The notes beneath the pieces are model-generated. The model ran no database searches, was not told where the DNA came from, and saw only the letters and a list, made by a program, of their open reading frames with translations. The translations under genes and the position numbers were made by a program. 64,000 nt of DNA from Mastacembelus armatus (Eukaryota > Chordata > Actinopteri > Synbranchiformes > Mastacembelidae). Numbering within the stretch: the stretch's first letter is position 1; each line of letters starts with the position of its first letter. Location: contig NC_046654.1 in assembly GCF_900324485.2 (NCBI RefSeq), positions 12,878,562-12,942,561 on the forward strand, in the 5' to 3' direction. Shown here piece by piece: positions 46,738 through 62,845 of this stretch.

Positions 46738-48294
46738 TTATTTCTATTAACATTTATTTTCTCAGTGTTTTTTATTTTGAACTAGCTGATCATTTGTTAA
46801 TTTTTTATGTCAAACAATAAATATTTAATAGCTAAGTCAAACTCTCTATGACAGCTTGTTGCTGTTTGCCTGGCCAGTCAGTTTTATAGAGTGCCTACAT
46901 GCATTTTTATTTTCATCAGCAAGCACCAGGTTTTCTAAAACCCATTACAAATGAAACTTTAAACATCAGTGTGACAATACAGATCCATCCTTGCAGGAGG
47001 ACAGCAGAAGAAGCTATAATCCATATTGAATCCCAGTGGATATGTGCGCCTTCTTTTGCCGTCTAATCTAAAGAACTAAGGTCCCAGCAGATTACACCCC
47101 TTGCTCGGCCTGAACTCTTGTGCAGAGCAATGACTATCAGTTGAACTATCTAGAACAAAGTACAATGTTGTAATCAGAACTTTTTTTCTAATCACACGCA
47201 CACACCTCTGAGATCACTGTTTAGCTGAGGTATTTTTTTCCACAACAGCAGCGAGAAACATCCTGGGGTTGTTCAGTCTGTATTAAAAGTGACAAGCCCA
47301 AACATGAACATGGCAGTCTTTTGTAAAATATTCTCATCTAACATTTGCTGTCTCACTGCACAGGATTAGCTGTGATCATGCTGGTCAGGTCCCATTGTTC
47401 TCTTGTCAATGCTCCTGAGGTAAAAACTGTGGATGTGGTTTGAGGGGGAAGCTTGACCTGACATGTTCCAAGTTCACCCATGGTGCATAATGACATGTTT
47501 CCCAGAGGGAAAACCTGTGATTTACTGTTGAAATCAGTTTGTTGCATGTAGGCATTCAGCCATTGTCCTACAGAAGAAAATCTCCTCTGCTATTCCCAAG
47601 CATTTATATTCACACACACCATAAAGTCCACAGTAGACAACAGTTCCTAATGTGTTGCTGGGTAAAATTCAATTAGAAAGTTATGCATATTTGTCTTTTA
47701 TAGTGTTTGATTCTTTACTCAAGTGCAATTGCACACCACCAAATATTACAGTGAGATTTTAATTTAAAAGATCAGTGACCATTTAATCAATCTCAAAAGA
47801 AAAATAAAGATTTGTTGATTTACAATGATTATTAAGGCATCAATGCACTTTCAAAAGTGTGATAAATAAGAATAAGAATTTGCAAAAGCATTTCAAGTAA
47901 AACTGTATTGACAAATGTGTTAAAATTCAATACACTGTAATAAAGCAGTTTTAAATTATTCTCATACATTGCATTTCCCTGAATATAATCCCATTCTTAA
48001 AGTCTCATTCATATTTCAGGTTTCTTGACTTTTGAAATGATGTCTCTTATGTGAGATCAATGTCATCTAACTAGTCTGAAATCTGTCAGAGAGCTCTTCT
48101 ATTGTATTGTGTGTATCCATAATCAAAAGTAATGCTGAGAAATGCTCCTGACAGTAAACATTTCACTATATAAGTACAAACTCAGATTGTACAAGTCAAT
48201 AATAAGTGTCTTGGAGGAAAAAGCCACTTAAAGTGGCGGTGCAGATATTTCAGTTCTATCGAACCAAGAGTGTCATCTGTACCCGGAGGTACTG
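46738..48294. other. Intergenic DNA, probably including the zbtb8os 3' UTR
   Basis: AT-rich, with no supported coding exon. The part nearest 48294 is presumably the 3' UTR of zbtb8os on the minus strand, but I could not choose a polyadenylation signal. Confidence 0.4.
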
Positions 48295-49984
48295 TCAGAT
48301 ATCAATAATGGCAAATATCTCTGGTTTTTCTTTATCGTGGATCTGCATTGCAGAGTACGTGATGGCTTTCACTTCCGTTCCCTTCAATGAAAACAAAAAG
48401 ACAAAACACTTTACACTACATTCATTTTACACAAGTTTTCTCATATAGTGTCAAAGAAAAAAAAAAAAAGCCTATACAGAAATGTATTAAATAATCTTCC
48501 AGTGATAAATTCAATAGTGCATAGTGCATCAAGCTTCCTTCACTGGCTTACCTGTGGATGCTTCAGCACAGAGAACTCTTCACCCCACCTTTATTAAACC
48601 AAAGAAACATTACGGTGTGAGTGCAGCTTAACAAATGAACACAGTTAGATGGACAGTATTTACTTTATGTACTCACAATAACAACATCCACAGGTCACAC
48701 ATACAGACATAGAATACAGATATAAGGTTGGGTTTAACTTTCAGTGAAAATCCAGAAATTATGGAACTGAAGGCAACATTAGAGATAAGCAGATAAGGCT
48801 CTCTGAGGGCCTCTGACTGCACTCAAATCTGTAATTTTAAGAAAAGTGGTTTTCAACATAAAAAAATTAAGTCATAACCTTCATGTTAATGCAAAGAGAT
48901 ACCGAAACTTACCCAATGGAACGAATCCGAAAGCGCATTCTGTCTAATTGCACAACTTTGACCTCCTAACAAAGAGAAAGAACATATATTTGTGAATACA
49001 AAATAATAAATTACCAAATAAATAATAAAAACATGGATATTGGAATTTGGACAGAAGAATTTAATGGGGGATGTTTTATTGCACAAGTTTGCAATGTCAA
49101 AACTTAATTTTTTGTGGTGGGAAAAACATAAATAATTTTGTGTTCATTAACTGACAAATTAGCTAAACCTATGGGAAAACAATGTGAATGTGGGGGAAAA
49201 GCCAAACACAAGAAAGGACCAGTCTTTTCTGCCTTATCTTTTTAAACTAAACTAAATCCACACGTCGGCCACTCCATAACCAACCTGACAACCAAACTCA
49301 CCCTGGGAATAAAGAAGATATCTGCGCTGAACTTGTATAACCAGTCATCGAGGAAGTGAAAGAGAAGAGACTCCATGTCTTCACCTTATGAGAAGCCACA
49401 GTGAAGGAAAAATGGTACACAGTTTACCTTCAGCATGACTAGTAGAAGAGATATTGTTGAGGCTTTTGTTGAACAGAGATCAGTTCTCACCCTCTGATTC
49501 CACTTCGATAGTATCGATCGGTTCCACTGTCTCTGTGTCCGTCATGTAGCCGAACATGCCCATGGCACACTGCTCAAAGGCTTCCTCCAGAGAGGCCCCC
49601 CAGGAGTGGATTCTTGGAAGAGAAAACAGATGGTAATGATGACCACTGAGGAAGAGAGAAACTTCAGATCCATCAATTCTGTTGCCAAAATAAGAAAACA
49701 CACTCACTGTACATCTGCAGTGTGATCCAGGTCTGCAACAGTAAAACACAAGAGGACATGAGGAGCCAGATGAAATACACTGGGCAGATATGATGACACT
49801 TTTTTAAAGATAGGTGTATTGAGTTTCTCCTGTTGTTTTCAGAGAATCTAAACAGTAAACGACCCAGGCTAGCTACATTGACTATCACAGCTTCACACTC
49901 ACATTCATATTTCTTGTTGATTGGTGGGTATTTTGCCTTGATAGCTTTCTGCGCCTCAGTCAGGTCCAGCTCCCGGTCGTCCAT
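48295..49984 (-). CDS. zbtb8os: Archease (zbtb8 opposite strand), tRNA-ligase cofactor
   Basis: Archease activates the RTCB tRNA-splicing ligase complex and supports tRNA and XBP1 mRNA splicing. Seven small coding exons on the minus strand (49984-49903, the 25-nt 49732-49708, 49612-49491, 49384-49302, 48965-48913, 48588-48552, 48381-48295) join to 162 residues; human has 167. Conserved words: LTEAQKAIKAKYPPINKKYE, YLDHTADVQ, SWGASLEEAFEQCAMGMFGY, MTDTETVEPIDTIEVE, LLFHFLDDWLYKFSAD, RSIGWGEEFSVLKHPQGTEV and KAITYSAMQI, ending FAIIDI. The Asp in LDHTAD and the final Asp are metal-binding positions of the archease fold. The start was chosen at MDDRELDL, in line with the family. The gene shares a 262-bp promoter with rbbp4. 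Confidence 0.96.
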
Positions 49985-50246
49985 TGTAGCTGTGAGACTG
50001 TTCAGTGTTTTAAAGGATCGGCAGATCTGAACTTCTGCATGTAAATGTTGCAACATGGAAACGAGTGGAAGGCCCCGGAAGTAGTAATGTGTGGCGATGA
50101 CTACTTCCTGTCTGTCTTGGTGACTGCTGATTGGCCGGTCGCGTTCTATGGAGTTGGCGCCATTGCAAGCCTTCGTGCTGTTTTCTGTGCGCTCTGCCCC
50201 TAAAAATCCTCCTTTTTGTTAGTATTAGCGGATTGTTTGCGACACA
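49985..50246. promoter_or_regulatory. Bidirectional promoter of zbtb8os and rbbp4
   Basis: Only 262 bp separate the divergent ATGs. Visible motifs: ETS site CCGGAAGT (50075-50082), a second ETS core in the other orientation ACTTCCTG (50103-50110), an inverted CCAAT box ATTGG (50130-50134) and the palindromic E2F-like TTGGCGCCA (50154-50162). No TATA box. Motif arrangement is seen directly; function is inferred. Confidence 0.8.
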
Positions 50247-53913
<3,667 letters not shown>

Positions 53914-54084
53914 GTCCAGTCTCCACATTTCTTCATTTGACCTGCTTGTTAAAAATGGATCCATTTTCCAGTGCTGGGTGCATAAACAGTAATGTCTTTA
54001 TAAAAATACGTTTTGGGAAGCAGTGTTTTTGTAGAAAATTGAAGAATAAGATGCTGCATTGTCATCATGTTGTGAAGTATTTAA

Positions 54085-54090
54085 AATAAA
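54085..54090 (+). other. rbbp4: rbbp4 polyadenylation signal (proximal)
   Basis: AATAAA 172 bp after the stop codon. A second AATAAA at 54418-54423 could give a longer form ending close to the sync stop codon on the other strand. Confidence 0.5.
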
Positions 54091-54583
54091 TCTGTATTAG
54101 TCAGATTTTTTTTTTTTTTATAGATCATTTAGGTTTCTAAACTCCCAGTACGGCACTGTGATTTATGGTGAAACCGTCACAATCTATGATCAGTCAGGTT
54201 TGCTTCTTAATGGTTTCATTTCTTTCACATTTCTGTGGAGATCCTTTTTTAACAAATTTGTACATACTGTAGGTTTTTCTTGTATTTGCTTGATATGCTT
54301 AGTATGAATTTTCCAGACTGTTATATGTGTGTTTTTTTTTTTTTTCTTTCTGTATTTTTCTGTTTTTCCATGCTGCATCTGATCTCAATCTGATCTTGTG
54401 TACTTAAGTATATTCATAATAAAAATATTTACAGTAAATCACTTTTTGTTCTTTGGTATAACATGTCAGATATAATGTAGGTGTATTACTTGTTAAATTA
54501 AATTAATTTTAGAAGCTGTCTGTCATCTTTTAGCTTTACAGTGTAGATATTTGTGCTTAAAAATATCCTCTGGGAATAGAAAA

Positions 54584-56303
54584 TTAGGAGTCTTCTGTAG
54601 TAGTTTCATTGGCCTCATCACAGCCTCTGTGAAATAAGGCTTTTGTTAGTTATGTTTATATTCATTAGCTGACACTCACAATTTATAAGTTGAAACTGGA
54701 AAAGTGTAAACCAACCTTAGAAATGTCAGTTCTGTCAAAAGGCTGTCCTTAAGATCTTCCAAATCTTTCTTAGATTTTCTTTGGACCTCAAACTCCTCGT
54801 CTAGTTCTCTCAGAGTCTCTCTTAGTTTCTCCACAGTTTCCTGTAAAGTGGGTAAACATTTTAAACATTTGGCCTTTTTTTGACCATTCTTTATCTTTGT
54901 CATGTGCTGATTCACTGGAGTCAATACCTTGTGCTGTGTGATGCTGTCTTCTCTCTCCCTCTCCATCAGAGCGATTCTCTGCTCCAGACAAGATCTCTGC
55001 ACCTCTAGTCTCTGTATGTCTTCTCTCAGGGGCCCCATTCTGGCTCTCAGGTCCATCGCCTGCTCCCTGCTCTTTCTTAGGGCGTCCTCCCCAGCCTGCC
55101 GCCTCTTCAGCAGGGCCATGAGCCGAGGCTCGTACCAGCCCTCCAATGCTTTCACACTGCCACTGAGCCGCCGCTGCAATTTGACAGACGCCTGGCGACA
55201 CTGGCTGATGTCGCTCATGGCCCTGGGCCTGCAGGGCTTAGTGACCATGTCTTTCAAGTAGTTGATCTGGTTCCTGTGGGTGTCCTGGAGCTGGGACAAC
55301 TCCTGGGTCAGACTTTTGAGGTGGGCCCTGAGCTCCTCCTGTGGACAGACAGAAACTGATACTTGACACTCAACAGCATTTTTAAGCAAAACTACAGTAA
55401 ACCAGGTTTTTCCAGAAGCTTGAAAATAAATAAAATGAAATTACTGTAGGCAATTAGACAATAAATAAAATGAAATTACTGTAGGCAATTAGACAATAAA
55501 TAAAATGAAATTACTGTAGACAATTAGACAATAAATTAATAAATAAAGCAGGCAAAATAAAAGACAATTAGTCTCACCCAAGCAATACAGTAGAAAAATA
55601 GGCCAGTAAAGCTCCAGGTTGAAACTCATTGCCTCACAGTTTTTACAATACACCATAATATTTACGATCAAGAAGTAACAAAAACTATCTCTCCCACACT
55701 AATGCCATTCTGATGAAAAAATGTTAACTTAGATCATATTAAAGGACCATGCCAGTCAAACTGCAACAAAAGACTTCACTATGACCTGTCATAGTAAATA
55801 AATCCACCCGTCATGAAGTCAGTGTTTCCTACCTGTGTCACAGCAGATTGAGCCACCTCGTACTCGTGTGCAGCCAGCGTCACCTGGCTCTGGATGCAGT
55901 CTCTGGCTGTTGCAAACAGTTTCCTCTTAACCTCCTGCACTTCCTCATGAACGGCCATATAATCCAGCTGAGCCAGAGTGAGCAGCCGCTGTGTATCGGT
56001 AAGCTTCCCTCGCAGGTGCTGCACAACTCGCAGCATGGGCTCCTGCAGATGGAGGAGCTCTTGTATCAGCTCATCTCTCTGCTTATAGAGACGAGACACT
56101 TGCTGGATGCACTGCTCGAAAAGCTGCCCCAGGTTGTCCATGCTCACCTGGTCCACTTGTATTGTATCGTGTTGTCCACGCTGCTCTAGGGGAATGATTT
56201 CAGAGTTAGTATGGCTGCTTTTTTCAACAAGTCTAGGCTCCAGGGCTGAATCCTCAGTAAATGACTTGTTTTGTCCATCCTCTGTCGATCCTTGATGGTC
56301 CAT
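54584..56303 (-). CDS. sync: Syncoilin, intermediate filament protein
   Basis: Type III-like intermediate filament protein that binds alpha-dystrobrevin and desmin in muscle. Four coding exons on the minus strand (56303-55833, 55338-54928, 54840-54716, 54626-54584) give 349 residues; human syncoilin has 482. The rod is continuous heptad-rich coiled coil: [112 protein letters not shown] and [19 protein letters not shown]. The fish copy has a much shorter acidic head and a short tail ([13 protein letters not shown]). The rod end does not show the classical TYRKLLEGEE motif, as in human syncoilin. It is placed between rbbp4 and the putative nhsl3 exon, as in human 1p35.1. Confidence 0.88.
55426..55530. 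repeat. 35-bp minisatellite, three copies
   Basis: Three adjacent copies of a 35-bp unit beginning ATAAATAAAATGAAATTACT. Copies 1 and 2 are identical; copy 3 differs at one base. Located in the sync intron between exons 55338 and 55833. Confidence 0.95.
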
Positions 56304-56941
56304 GAGCTGCTAAAAAGCAAATCAGACGGACAGAGAAGACATAAACCATCTTTACTCAAATGACCCACAACAATAATTGCTCAAAAATAATGGTTCTTAA
56401 ATCTTCTAATAATTCAGTCCAGGTTAACTTACATAGCATCCAATATTTACACACAAGAGGACCATAAAAACCCTCTGACAATTCTTAATTTATATTTCTA
56501 CTCACTGTGTTTAGAAACGATAGTCCAGACAAATGGTGCAGGCTTCAGCTTTTAGGACAGCTCTACAGTGTGTCTGTCTCTGGGAAAACAGAGGCACACA
56601 CTGAGTTTATTAATAACACAGGAGGCACAGGGGAAACTCTATCTAAGACTGTCTCATACCCCCACATGGGAGCACAAATTGTGTCAGTGCTGAGAGCAGA
56701 CTGGCCTACATGCTCTGGATGCATCAGCTAACATGTGTGGGCCTGCGTGGGTGCCTAGAGAGAGAGAGACACAGAGCTATATTTACACAGTTTTACAGCT
56801 TGTACATCCAGGAAGGCAGTGACATCATTGTTGAAAACTACCCGAGCAATAACTTTCCTCTACTTTCTACCTGAAAAACAGTCTGCGTCATACTTCTGTA
56901 CAGACAGAGGTGGCACCATTAGCAGGCCCATGCATGCGTTT

Positions 56942-56968
56942 TCTCTCTCTCTCTCTCTCTCTCTCTCA
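56942..56968. repeat. (TC)n microsatellite
   Basis: About 13 TC dinucleotides upstream of sync. Confidence 0.9.
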
Positions 56969-57353
56969 CTAGTTCATCACAGAATCACCTCACACTGGGA
57001 TATGCAAGGGGGATTTTTATGAATGAGAAACTCTGATGGGACCTATAACATAAACACATTTTGTTTTAGCATTTAAAAAGATCTCATAAATGTCTTTCAC
57101 TAAAATGATGGCTTACAAACAGATGAATGAACATTAGAATGATATCAGCCTCTTGCTGTGTTGTTACATGTGTGTGTTTGGTTTTTGTTTAGGCCTATTT
57201 GTGACCATGTCATACAGTTTGGGTTGCTGGTGTTTTGTCATTATGATATTGATTTGATTTGATTATGTTGATTATGTTATTGATTTTTAGTTTGTTATTA
57301 GGATGCCTTCTTAACACCTGTCCAAGGACAAGAGATGAAAATGAGCCTTATCC

Positions 57354-57604
57354 CAGGAATTCGACTTTCCCACACCTAGTCTGCATTTCCAGTTTAAGTC
57401 AACATTTTTATGCAAAGGAAATAATAATAATATAATAATTTTTTTTTCTAAAAGTGTGAATCCACAAAAAACTGGTTGGAAGTGTTGAATTTAAACATTA
57501 AAGGCAAGTAAAAAAAAAATCCTCAGGAGATATTTTCTTTGCATAAAAATGTTGACGTTAAGCTGGAAATGCAAACCAGGCGTGGGAAAGTCCAAATTTC
57601 TGCA
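57354..57604. repeat. Imperfect inverted repeat, about 70-bp arms (MITE-like)
   Basis: The left arm (57354-57422) and the reverse complement of the right arm (57533-57604) align at about 85% over 65-70 bp, sharing GACTTTCCCAC, GCATTTCCAG and GTCAACATTTTTATGCAAA. The arms flank an AT-rich loop of about 110 bp. Arms with diverged copies and no coding sequence suggest an old fold-back MITE. No clear target-site duplication was seen. Confidence 0.8.
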
Positions 57605-57639
57605 GCTCCTCTCTCTCCCTGTACTAACTTGCTGTTTCC

Positions 57640-58025
57640 GTGTCCCGTCGCTAGATGTCCCCATAACACCGAGGGCAGTCCGTCAGTCACACCTGAGCCA
57701 GCCTCCTCCAGGTGGGAGCTGCAGGTCGGCGGCGGCGGAGCGCCTCTTCATTTCCCCCTCTCTGGTCCAGTGGAGCGTCCGCAGGTCAAACAGCGGAGAA
57801 GTCAGTTTATGTGACACCCAAACAGACTGCTCTGTCACCGGTGGGTGCAAACGGACTCAGCCTCCAGTCGCTTCCTGAAAGTGCGCGCCTTTCACGGAAA
57901 TGGTTCACCTGAAGTTTTCCTTCGGACGGTGAAAGTTTGGAGAGTTGGAGGACGGGCGCAGCACGGGGACGCTTCAAATGGAGAGAGGGTGAAGCAACCC
58001 ATCTGGATCAGTAAAGTTTAACAAG
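57640..58025 (+). promoter_or_regulatory. Putative promoter and untranslated first exon of a KIAA1522/nhsl3-like gene
   Basis: A CpG-rich island (CGGCGGCGGAGCGCC near 57728; CGGACGGTGAAAG near 57923) ends in a strong donor GTTTAACAAG|GTATGAAT at 58025 on the plus strand. In human the plus-strand neighbour of SYNC is KIAA1522 (NHSL3), hence the tentative identity. No coding exon of that protein was found in the remaining 6 kb. Open frames crossing the island lack homology. Confidence 0.4.
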
Positions 58026-60329
58026 GTATGAATAGGTTTTCTTTCTTTCTCTCTCTCTCTCTCGTTGTATAAGTTAAATCATAAAGCTGCAGTTAGAACC
58101 TGCTTTGTCAATCCCTCCCCAAGAAGTCTCTAAAGCTGTACTTTGGCGTGATAAAGGCCTGTAAATCAATATCCTTGCAAAAAGTCAAAAATAATATTAA
58201 AGTGACAGCATCGACTGAATGAACTTATAATATATACTTTTTAACATGAAAACTGAAACTGTCATGTCATGTTTACAGGTTTAATGGTCTAAATATATAG
58301 ATCAGGTCTGAAAACTAAGAAAATAGTCCCCACATGTCAAAAGCAGTGTTATGAAGTGTAATCAAATCAAGTGAGGTGGAAGTGTGTGGCAGTACTTTGT
58401 GTATAGGCATGCATTAAAAACTAGGTGTGGGACATTTGCTTAACTTGGCCTTGAGGGATCCTAAGCTGAGGTAATTTAAGACCTGTAGTGCTTCACTCAG
58501 CTATGGAGCTTATGACAATGAAGTCTATTGTGTTATTTCCCATTTACTGACCCAGCAGCAAATGACTGCTTGACGTGGTGCTCTGACACTTCTTTTTGTC
58601 TACGCCAGTCAATGGCAGTCCGCTCATAATGGTGTTAAATAGACCCACTGCTTGTTGATTAACCTGACACAGATAACATGAACTCCTCAGGACCTCTTAG
58701 TGGTCTCCCACCTCCCTGTTTGTCTGCCTCCTCTCCTGGACTTTGGTCTCCAAATCGAAACTTTTCTGCAAACTCTTGCAGCGATCAAAGCGCTTTCGGG
58801 GTTGGCGGAGGTTGTTTTTTTCAGGTTTACCTCTTCCACCCTCTGCTAGGTGAGGCTGAGACAGAGCTATTTGTTTAGAAAGGGTGTGTCTCATACTGGT
58901 GCTCCTTCCTCAGCCAGTCCGCCATGCCAGGACTTGTACCCATGGAGATCACAGGTGTGTTATGTAAGCATTAGAGACAAAGCAGAGCCACACTGATACC
59001 TGAGACTAAGAGGAAGATGAAGGTAGACATCAATGTAGGTATGGGATGATAACACAGGACATAGGACAGGGTAAGGAATTCACTGGAATGAAAGACTAAT
59101 ATGTTTTCTGATCTTGAGATATGGTGCAGCCAGGTAGGTTCAACCTTTCAAGTGTTTGTCCCAGCTCAGTGGAGCAAAGGGGAAAGCTGTTGGTCAAGAA
59201 AGGTCATCAGGAAGAACAATTGGTGTTGTAACATATAAAGAAACGTGATTATTGCATGATGTGTTGAGGGAGTGACCTGTGTGTCATGAGGGCCTGCTGT
59301 GCAAGAAACCTCCTGGCTGATGAGTGTTGTTGATCAAGGGGATTAGATAGTGAGTAACTCAATGCTAATCAGCTCTTCTGAAAAAATTAATCAAGGGACA
59401 GTATGAGGACGTAATGGGCTGTGTATGCAAACAAACATGCCAATGTGTTTTATTGTCTTTCTGAGAGTTCACATAAATTCTGCTATAAAATGAGGGACTT
59501 TATTCCCACACTACCACTGTCCACTTCGACAGCATTTTAATGCAGCTACAGAGTTTTTGTCTTGATTGGGGCAGAGCAGGAGGTATTTTTTAATCACACT
59601 GTATTTGTCTGCACTACCAGCTGCTCACTGCTGTGGCACAATGGTTCCTTTTTTTTTTTTTTTTTTTTTGACCACTGATTGACCTGTCAGTGTCAGGGTC
59701 TTAAGCTGGACACAGGCTGCAGTCCAGACTTAGATCCCTGGAAACTTCTGCATGTTAAGTTGCTCTTTACAGAGCTGTGCTACTGTCTGTCACCGCTGGA
59801 TGTTGTCAGAGAACATTAAAATGAATCGACCAAATTTTTGACAGATTTATCAATAATAACAATGAATTAACAGCTAATAATGAAAACATTTTAGGCAATG
59901 TGGCTTGTGACACACACACACACACACCACATTTTGATACAGTTTATTTAGAATATATTTTTACGTCTGTATAATCATTATTTATAAAATTAACCCAAAT
60001 GTGTTTTGACACTGAGAATTGCATTTCCTTAGTGTTGACAGACATAAAAGGAACTTTCATCTGCATGTACATATTTATTTAATTAAGTTATGAATATTTT
60101 TCACACACTGTAAAAAACATTTGTCCTGTTTTCTTCCATAGAGGTAGAATATTTCTGAAAAGCACACACAGCCAACAACAACCCCAGTCAGTGCACACAA
60201 CTGCATATTATAATATTATCTCAAAATGACTCTCATGCTCCACTCATTATCCTTTTTCTTTAATGGCCTGGTCTCCTAGGTGAAAGGGAGAACAAGAGGG
60301 GGGATGAGGGGTGGTGGAGAAGGAGGAGG

Positions 60330-60330
<1 letters not shown>
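58026..60330. other. Noncoding DNA, possible first intron
   Basis: No supported exon. A T-run lies at 59649-59679 and a short (CA)n at 59910-59928. Confidence 0.5.
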
Positions 60331-60333
<3 letters not shown>

Positions 60334-60380
<47 letters not shown>

Positions 60381-60385
60381 CGCGC

Positions 60386-60416
<31 letters not shown>

Positions 60417-60430
60417 TGTGTGTGTGTAGC
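60334..60430. repeat. (GT)n microsatellite with CG interruptions
   Basis: GT runs interrupted by GCGCGCGCGTGCGCGCGT in the middle. Alternating purine-pyrimidine throughout, a strong Z-DNA-forming type. Confidence 0.95.
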
Positions 60431-60577
60431 ATTCTTGGAGAGAAGAGTTCCTCATAATTACCTATCTCTCAGGAATGCAGCCCCTGCTCTTACACGACAT
60501 GCTGCTGCATGGCTACAGAGGCCTCACAGCACGCCATCTTGCATTAGTGCATCCACAGTTCTCCGCATGGTAGCACC

Positions 60578-60589
<12 letters not shown>

Positions 60590-60661
<72 letters not shown>
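60590..60661. repeat. (CA)n microsatellite
   Basis: About 36 uninterrupted CA dinucleotides, roughly 160 bp from the complementary GT tract at 60334-60430. Confidence 0.97.
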
Positions 60662-60663
<2 letters not shown>

Positions 60664-62753
60664 ACACAGCATCTATAACCACAGTTACACAGCATCTTGG
60701 TGTATTTGTGTCCTTTCAGCGTTGTTTTCCAGTGTTGTTGTGTTTATTTTTATCACTGCCATTACCTACATGGTGTTTTTCTGAAACTTTATCCTTTTGC
60801 CAGCAAACAAAGGGACCACATAATGCCAGTGAGAGATCGTCTTTTAGTCCAAGTCCTCTGTCACTATGTGTTTATGCTGATGTGTTGGTATGAAACAAAA
60901 TTGTAGGAAACTTGCGGCCACCCCGGACTCCAGTTCTTTTAATGAAGTTTTCGTGAGCAAGTTGTTGTCTTTTGTTTATGTTTGTTGGAATCCTCTGTGA
61001 AATATCAGACCACTGCCCTTAAGATGGGAAATCTTCCACTGATGCCTCATGACTCCCACAGATCTCTCTAACAACAAAAATTTCCAGTTCACTGACTGTC
61101 CTTGACCAACTTCTTAAATTGTGGAATTGAGCATTTCCAGTTGGACTTTGAGAAGACTCAACATTTGTTATACATTGAGTGTTTGCACATGAGTGTGCAG
61201 AGTTCTAGCCCAGACAAGGTTGCTTAAGTCTGTTTGATAATGCCCAGAGAAGACAGCCAACGCCCTGACTCATGCCTGCAGGTGCTCTGGTTTTCACACT
61301 ACTAAGACTTGCCATTTAGTCACTTTAAGCATAGTGTAAAAACTGTTATGGCCTCAAACTGGCTGTTACTGTAAAGTCAGTCCTGGTGACTTCAGAAGGA
61401 AGACAGGAACAGATACAAAACAGCCCAGAAAGGGAGATTATTAACCTTGGTAACCTGTTATTTCCGCCTTGCAGACTAACCACGTTCAGCTCGACCTTAA
61501 CCTCAGTTCACTGACAGTCATACCATGTGAAGCTCAGAAGCTCAGGCGTAGATGTGAATGGCCTCCTGGTTAAACTGATCCAGTCCTAATTCAAACAAAG
61601 GTGGCTGCCTGTATCACTGCCACTCCCTCTTGGCTTTGCCTTATCCCCCGTGAGGCAGTGGCTGCTCCGTCAGTTTCCTTTGTGTGACTCACCACCGTCA
61701 AATTTACAGGTCCAGGAGACCCCCCCCCCCCTTCCCGTGTTCTCTGACACTGCCCGTGAAATTCACATTGTTCACATTTCCCAGAGTTGATAAGGGTGTG
61801 ATTACACTTGAGCTTAAAATTAATATTGTGGGAGTTCACTGTATGTTCTGTGGTAGATGCAGGGCTGCCTGAGGGCAACTGCTCCACCAGCTTCAACTCT
61901 TTTTTTTCAATAGTGCAGCTCTGACTTTGGATCTAGTAGCATTTTAACCCGTTACCATGAAATGTTTGAATCTCCTTCCTCAGTGCATGGTTGTAGTTTT
62001 TTCCATAAAACAAATCAGTGGGTTTCAGAGAGACTTCACAAACACAGGAAACTAAGAGTGAGTTAGGTAAAGTACAGAACTTCCCTGTGTTATAATTCCC
62101 ACCCTCAAGGCACTCTGTTTAAAACAAATACTTAGTTATTTGCAATTCTGCTTTGACACATCTGTCTGGGGTATGTATGTATGTGTAACTTAAAGTTGTT
62201 TTTAAAAAAAATTCAGCAATTGGCTTTTTCTCCTTCTTTTACACACCAGTTTTTCATCGAGAGGTACAGTAAAATGGAGATCTGTGGTGTATTATCCTGT
62301 ATGTGCAGTAACCAGTGTTACTGTGCTTTGCTTTAGGCAACGTAGGTGTGGGTGCTTTGCGTTGCTTTAACTCTGTTGACCTCGAACATGTAAAAGTGGA
62401 TATTCACATTTATTGAGGAATTTATGTCTACACGCTCATCGACATACAGCTGTCAGATATATAACAGAATCAATGACGCTAATCCATTGATTAACAGATA
62501 CGCTGTGTCAGATGTGTGATCTGTTTCATGACAGTGTATAAACCATTATCAGCCCCTTCGTGCTGATGTGTACACACTACTGTCGAAGTCAGTTAATCAG
62601 TCAGTGCTGCTGGTATTGACAAACTGTGCTGAGGTTTGCTGCGTCCAGTGTGACGATCTGGCGTCTTTTGTAAAAGGATAAGTAAACAGCATGCTGGAAC
62701 ACATGCCTGCTCCAGCAGGACTGGGGCTGGGCTTGAAAACCAAAGCAGGTTTG

Positions 62754-62756
<3 letters not shown>
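60662..62756. other. Noncoding DNA
   Basis: No exon, RNA gene or known repeat I can support. A C-run (61721-61730) is the only low-complexity feature of note. Confidence 0.5.
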
Positions 62757-62834
<78 letters not shown>

Positions 62835-62845
62835 AGTGTGTGAGA

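Noticed and set aside
54788-55261. Two frames over 100 codons on opposite strands
   Set aside because: Frame shadows of the sync rod exon, where high GC content and few stops give spurious frames.
55426-55530. Regular repeat spacing suggesting a CRISPR-like array
   Set aside because: It is a simple head-to-tail minisatellite without unique spacers, in a vertebrate intron.
57539-57912. Overlapping frames of 66-109 codons on plus
   Set aside because: CpG-island frames with no homology; read as 5' UTR/promoter.
60414-60893. 159-codon frame on plus
   Set aside because: Built around the CA repeat (HTHTHT); no homology and no splice or start context.
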